Positions 58,746 through 64,000 of a stretch of DNA of 64,000 nucleotides are shown piece by piece. Source of the stretch: Thamnaconus septentrionalis (lineage: Eukaryota; Chordata; Actinopteri; Tetraodontiformes; Monacanthidae). The stretch is from positions 4,233,273 to 4,297,272 of the forward strand of contig CM020510.1 in assembly GCA_009823395.1 (NCBI GenBank). The letters run 5' to 3'. A program made the translations under genes and the position numbers. Every line of letters begins with the position of its first letter. The stretch's first letter is position 1. The notes beneath the pieces were generated by a model, which worked only from the letters and a program-made list of their open reading frames with translations, made no database searches and was not told the origin of the DNA.

Positions 58746-60686
58746 CAAAGTTGGCTGGAAAAAAAATCCACTGGATCGATGCCAAAACAGTTTGGCAGTC
58801 GCGTCTCATTAAACATCCAGCGTTTATCAGTTGATTTTAGGAGAGCGAGGGTTTAGTTCAGTTTATTTTTTCAAGATCCCCAAACTATGCTTATGTTAAT
58901 AAACGTCGATAAATTAACGACTGCAAATATTGATTTGCACATGAAGAGGAGAGTCTGAGGAGAATCATTGCTCGCCGTGCGGTCGAGGCAGAATGTTTGG
59001 CTGTTAACATCTTTGTATGAGGACAAACAGCAGCAGCAGCAGCAGCAGCAGTCGCCTCCCAGCTGGGCTTCATGATGAGGCCAGTGGAGCTGGCAGCAGA
59101 GGGAGGTCCAGCGAGACGGCCGGCCAGGGGTGTCTTTTTGTTTTGCATTTTGTAAAACCTCCCGTGTCTCCCTTGAAAGGTGCTATATAACATAAACCAA
59201 AGTTAATTAAACTTAATACTATTATTCCCCAATTTCAGATCCGTACACTCCTGACAAGTTGCCATTTCTGATGCGCAGGCAAAATCTTCCACCGTCGGAA
59301 ATCCTCGTCGACATCATTTATGCAACGATGAGGTGAGAGATCATGCACAGACGCGCACGCGCACACACACGCACATTGGGAATCTACAGCTGCGGCATGA
59401 AAAAATGATGCCGCGAGCTGCCGCGCAGCCTTTGAAGGGGGCCGAGCAGCAGCAGCAGCAGCGGTGGAGGTTGAGGTCTCATTAGAAGCAGGTAAAAATA
59501 GCACCTGCTTTCTGGGGTTGATTCACAATCAGGAGGTCAGTGGAGCAGCAGCAGCACTGCTGTGGGAGAGGGATGGAAGTGGGAGGAGGGGTATCTAGGA
59601 CAGGAAGCTCCAACATCGAGGAGTTTCATGCAAGCTAAGAATCATCGCGTTGATGCAGAACAAAGAGGCTGTGAGACCAGGATTTTATTTATTTATTTAT
59701 TTATTTATTCATCATTGTTGTATTTATTTTACCTTGGTGTGTTTCCTGGCATCTATCATCAGCCGTCAAGGGCAGCTACGGATCCACCTGGACCTGAAAC
59801 CCTCAGTGGGGGGGGTCAGAGGTCGATGGAGCTCAAACAGTGAAGTGGTTTTGATTTAAAGGTACACGGAAATTCTGACGAGCCATGACGATGACGATGA
59901 TGATGACGATGATGATGACGATGACGATGATGATGATGATGATGATTCTTTTTGGAGTCAGATTAAAGACAAAAAATGATTACATTTTTCATGTGGAGCA
60001 GCCTCACATGATTAAAAGTCAATCTTTGTTGGACTTGTCTGGCGAGCCCACAGAGGGCGGGGCCAGCACTCGACCGGGGGCGTGGTCTTAGTGCCCTTTG
60101 TGACATCACCGTAGGCTGGTTAAAAACAAAGTAAAATATGGACTTTTCTTCATAGGTGAGGCATTCACTGACACACATTACTATTAGAAAGTTCAGAGGA
60201 AGTGAATTTTAAATCCGCAGAACAGCTCATCCAGACAAACTATGCTTCGAGTGTCTAAAAAGTGAGAAACAGTTTGAGGCCGCTGCTGTTTCAGAGGTGC
60301 GTTCGTTCATCTAAGGAGCGGCGCCGTCTGTCGGGACGGCAGCCGTCACCTGATTAAAAGCAAAAGTCTGATCAAAAACCTTCTTTCAGAGCAGGATTCA
60401 AACAGCTTCCCGTCGATTCCAATTTAAATTGGAGGCTGTTGTGCCGACGGCGGCGCTGGGAAACATCATTAGCATTGACAAGTCCTGTCCACAAGCTGCA
60501 CTGTTCACATTGTTCAGCCTCCTCTGCCGCTGTAATGAGAAACTATTAAAAAAAAAAAAAAACCCAGCTGATCCCTTCAGGCTGCTCGTCCCCGACACGA
60601 AAGCTGAAAATGTAAAACGGTTTTATGAAGCTGTAAAGTTTTCAGATACAGATTCTGGGGTGTTGGGGGTGTTGGGGAGGTTGTGG

Positions 60687-60741
<55 letters not shown>

Positions 60742-63510
60742 GAGGAAGTCATGCCTGCGCTGTGCGCGCTCACCCAGCCTCTCTGCGAAGGCTCAGGTTG
60801 CCACTAAGAAACTAATGTAACTTTAATGAAGCAGCAGCACGTGTGGAATCATCCGTCTGCTGATCTGCAGGGAGTCAACCAAGCAGCCAATCAAATCAGG
60901 CGAATCACCCCCCCACCCCCCGCCATAGGTTTCCCCATGCATGTGTGTGTTTGTGTGTGTTCACATGTGCACGTGGGCTGATTTTTTTTTTTTTCTTGTT
61001 TGTTTTTATTCGAATCTTTCAAATCTAATATGCTGAAATGATGCATAGTAAGAAGGTGGGGAGGAGGTGAGGAGGAGGAGGAGGAGGAGTGCAAGAGGAG
61101 GGGAGCAGGAGTGCATTGGTGTGTGAACCAATCAGGAAGATGTCAGTTTTCATGAGAACACGCTCGATTAATTGTTACCAATAACCACACGGCGTGAAAT
61201 GGATTCCAGACGCTAATCTGATTATTATTATTATTATTAACCAGATTCACCTCGTGCCCGACTGCGCTGCCACCGTCTGCTTCCGCCTCTGAGAGTCGAT
61301 GTTCAGTCAGACAGAAGATGGCTAGCGGCTCTCCCAAAAGTGATGCAAAAAAAATCAAAAATCCCCAACAGGAAATCAGGGTGATTGCAACTTCCTGTCA
61401 CGCGACGTGATTGCCAGGACTTTATGCTTTTTGGAAAACGCTGGTTCCAGTGGTTTTGTGTTGTTTTAATCTCAGTTGTGTTACCATTCTTCTCGCACCG
61501 CTGCGGGAAACCACTTCCAGTTTCTCTCGTTGTCGCCGAGAATCCAAACGGTGAAAAAAAAAAACCTTCTGGTGGTTCCTGCAGCCGCCTGTCGTCACGT
61601 CCGGGATGGTTTCCTCCAAACAAACAGCAAAATAACTCAGCCTGGTGGTTTTTTTTAGTCTTTGCATCATCGAAATGCAACATCAGAGGAAAATCTCCAT
61701 ATGTTAATCTGATGATTTGAATTCTGCAACGCGCACGCATGCACACACCCACCCACCCACACACACACACACACACGCGCTAGTGAGGGTCCTGGGAGGA
61801 CGCTGCTCCTCCGGGGGCCTCTGGTGACTTGGCGGGATCCTGTTTTTAGTCGTCATCTTTGCTTGAAACTTAAAACAAACAGACAGACAAACAAACAAAC
61901 GCGGCTCCGCTGAGACTCGCTGTTTCCCGCCAGGCGCAAAGTTTCACCGCAGCCCTGGACGTCACTTGAACAGTTGTGTTGTCATGTCAAGCTAAATTTG
62001 ACAGTTTTTTTTTCTTTCTTTCTTTCTTTTTTGCACATCTGGCTTTGTGCGCTGAGGAGCTGCTGCCATGCCAACTTAATCCTCTCAGGCTTACGAAGCC
62101 GATCTGCCGCTGGGATCAATTCCATGCCTGTGGGTCGATCAGTTTAGTGACCTCCTTCTCCTGAACCTCCTCACAAAACCCTGGACTCTCCTGTTTTTGA
62201 GTTGGACAGAGAACATGTTGTGTAAACTTTAAATCCAAAAACATTAAATAGATATGCAGCGGTTGCATCATAAATCTTTCAAAGCTGATCCGAGGGGGCG
62301 GGGCTTATGGAAGGAGCTTGTGGCCTGAGAGTTTTACCTCTGTGCAGTGGTCATTTGAAGGCTGGGGAGGTCACATGACGTCATGCCGTTCACCAATCAA
62401 AGGCTAGCGTCGACAATAAGAGCAATTAAAGTGGAGTTTCTGCTGTGCGTCGGGCCGATGCTTGTGACCCGGTGATCTCAGGATTGACGGTGCTGCTAAT
62501 CCTCGGAGCGAAGCCGATCTGAAGCCGCTGGCAGAGACGCGATTAGGCTGCGACGTCCAGCGACCCATCGCCGTCATCTCATCATCTCAGTCGTAATAAC
62601 TTGTCATTCATGTGATTACAAGATGGTACGAAGAGTCAGGATTGATCCAGAACAGGGGCGCAGCAACAAGTGCAGGGGTCAGAAGATCGCCCCCTGCTGA
62701 ACCAGCGAGCTCAGAGCAGGGTTGGGCAAACTCAGAGTCTAGTTTTCTTTTTAGTTTTGTGTTGTGTGTTTGACTAGCTGTTGAAATTTTAGCGCCAAGT
62801 GGATGCACTCAACATCCACACTGACCCAAGCACTCTGACATGGACTCGTCTGTCTGCAGCAGTGTTGGAATGAAGTTGGAATAAAGTGCTCAGTCCTTTT
62901 TGGACGTGTTTGTGTGACAAAAATCTTTGCAGATTTTGATTTTGGGCTGTTTTTTTTTTTCCCTGTTTCCTCCTGCAGACTAATGAGCGACGCTTCATTA
63001 TGCGCCGCAGCTCAGCTCGGCAGCGCGCCGGCCGTCTGACGATGGAAGCTTTTCTGTGACGGGCTTTGAAAAGGACCAACTGCTTTTGTCTGTGACAGCT
63101 GCCTCGCCGGGCAAAAACAAAGAGAAGAGAAACCCTCAGCCAGCCAATTATTTACTGCGAGCAGAAGGAAAGTCAGCGGCGGCGCGGCGAACGCCACTGG
63201 CTGCTCCGACTCCAGCTGCTCTCCGAGATGAAGCGTCGGCCGCCCGGAATCCAGGAGATCTTTAGGAAAATGCAGGATGATGGCAGGTGAGTGCGCGACT
63301 CGGTGGGAGTCGGTCACATGACCAGCCGAGGCGGGAGCAGATTCAGCCGAGCGCCCTGTGAAGAGGCTTCTATTTATAGTGCGTCTGGAGGATACAAGCA
63401 AGTCCCGTAGTGCCCATCAGTGTATGTTTTTTAATATATTGGAGACTTTGAGCCGGCAGCCTTCTGATTTCTGCAGGGTTTTTTTATGTTCAGGCAGGCA
63501 AACAAACGTC
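56756..63510. other. intergenic region downstream of dscam
   Basis: No frame on either strand resembles a known protein. It contains CAG tracts at 58723-58744, 59029-59051 and 59446-59461, an A run at 58498-58518, a TTTA array (59685-59708), GAT arrays (59886-59945 and 60686-60740), an A/C-rich stretch near 60908 and a CA tract near 61750. The rest is unassigned. A weak first-exon-like frame at 63228 is treated under findings. Confidence 0.7.
60686..60740 (+). repeat. GAT trinucleotide repeat
   Basis: About 18 GAT units, nearly pure, in the intergenic region. A second, less pure GAT/GAC array lies at 59886-59945. Confidence 0.92.
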
Positions 63511-63519
63511 AGGTTTCCA

Positions 63520-64000
63520 CACAGAGTATTTTATTTATTCAACATACGACACGATACAGACGTGATCATGCAGGTAAGAAAAAGAAAAGAAAAAAATCAA
63601 GAAAATGACTTCAGGTGAAAAAGCAACAGACCAAAACAAAAACAGCCGCAGGTCTACGGTCAGCTGTTCACTCCGTCTACACACAGGTACAGGTGTGAGT
63701 TATTAGCGGTACAGGTGTGAGGAGTACAAAAAGAAACAACACAAACAAACACAAACACCAGCTGGACTCTACGGTGTGAAATCGTACAGCGGTCGGGTAA
63801 TAAATAACAGCACGTCTTTTATTCATAGGATGATGAGAAGTCACATGATTCTGATGATAAACAGGCTTTTTCCGTCCCCCCCCCCCCTCCCCCCTCCCAC
63901 CGTCCCCACCCCACCAACCGCCCAATCACAAGACCCCCGCATTCCAACCAGGTATGAATTTGTTCACATGCAAACGTCACACGGTCAGCGGCGGCGAGCG
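63520..64000 (-). other. probable 3' UTR end of a convergent minus-strand gene
   Basis: On the minus strand the sequence is T-rich and non-coding. It leads to GTTGAATAAATAAAATACTC, then TGTGTGGAAACC and a GT-rich GTTTGTTTGCCTGCC stretch, the arrangement of a cleavage site. A second AATAAA lies further inside near 63821-63826. Human synteny (PCP4 facing the DSCAM 3' end) makes pcp4 a candidate, but no coding exon is in the window. Confidence 0.45.
63527..63536 (-). terminator. minus-strand polyadenylation signals (overlapping AATAAA)
   Basis: The plus-strand word TTTTATTTATTC contains two overlapping reverse AATAAA hexamers, with GT-rich DNA just beyond them in the direction of minus-strand transcription. 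Confidence 0.45.

Overview
The window is vertebrate genomic DNA, most likely from a teleost fish. It holds most of one large multi-exon gene on the + strand, dscam (Down syndrome cell adhesion molecule). Three things point to a fish. The recovered protein follows vertebrate DSCAM domain by domain, with changes across the whole length. Exons 4 to 33 fit in about 32 kb, with several introns of only 80-140 nt. The introns carry dense CA/GT, CAG and tetranucleotide microsatellites and fish-type SINE, LINE and MITE remnants. The closeness of exons 7, 8, 12, 25, 31 and 32 and of the C-terminal tail identifies DSCAM rather than DSCAML1. Teleosts can carry two dscam copies, and I cannot say which one this is.

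Layout: 1-23918 is the end of a large intron (intron 3 by comparison with the 33-exon vertebrate gene) with no coding exon that I can find. It is packed with simple repeats, a SINE and copies of a dispersed GC-rich repeat. From 23919 to 55866 there are 30 coding exons whose reading phases all join without a gap: the second half of Ig2, Ig3-Ig9, FN1-FN4, Ig10, FN5-FN6, the transmembrane segment, and a long cytoplasmic tail ending in the PDZ-binding residues TLV. These give 1906 codons plus stop. The signal peptide, Ig1 and first half of Ig2 lie to the left of the window. The 3' UTR runs from 55867 to about 56755, with two AATAAA signals. From there to about 63500 I see only repeats and unassigned DNA. 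The last ~470 bases read, on the - strand, like the 3' UTR of a convergent gene. From the human order (PCP4 converging on DSCAM) pcp4 is the natural candidate, but no coding sequence is visible.

The single gene encodes a homophilic neuronal adhesion receptor used in self-avoidance, synaptic layering and axon guidance. The least ordinary points are: a GC-AG intron after Ig10 with an in-frame GT donor 24 nt downstream; two extra cysteines and a histidine cluster in Ig5; a CAG-encoded Ala/Gly tract in the cytoplasmic tail; a tandem (NAGNAG) acceptor at the last exon; CA repeats just inside three 5' splice sites; and a pure (CAG)~54 and a (CTG)22 tract in the same intron that could pair in the pre-mRNA. 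I found no Drosophila-style arrays of alternative Ig exons.
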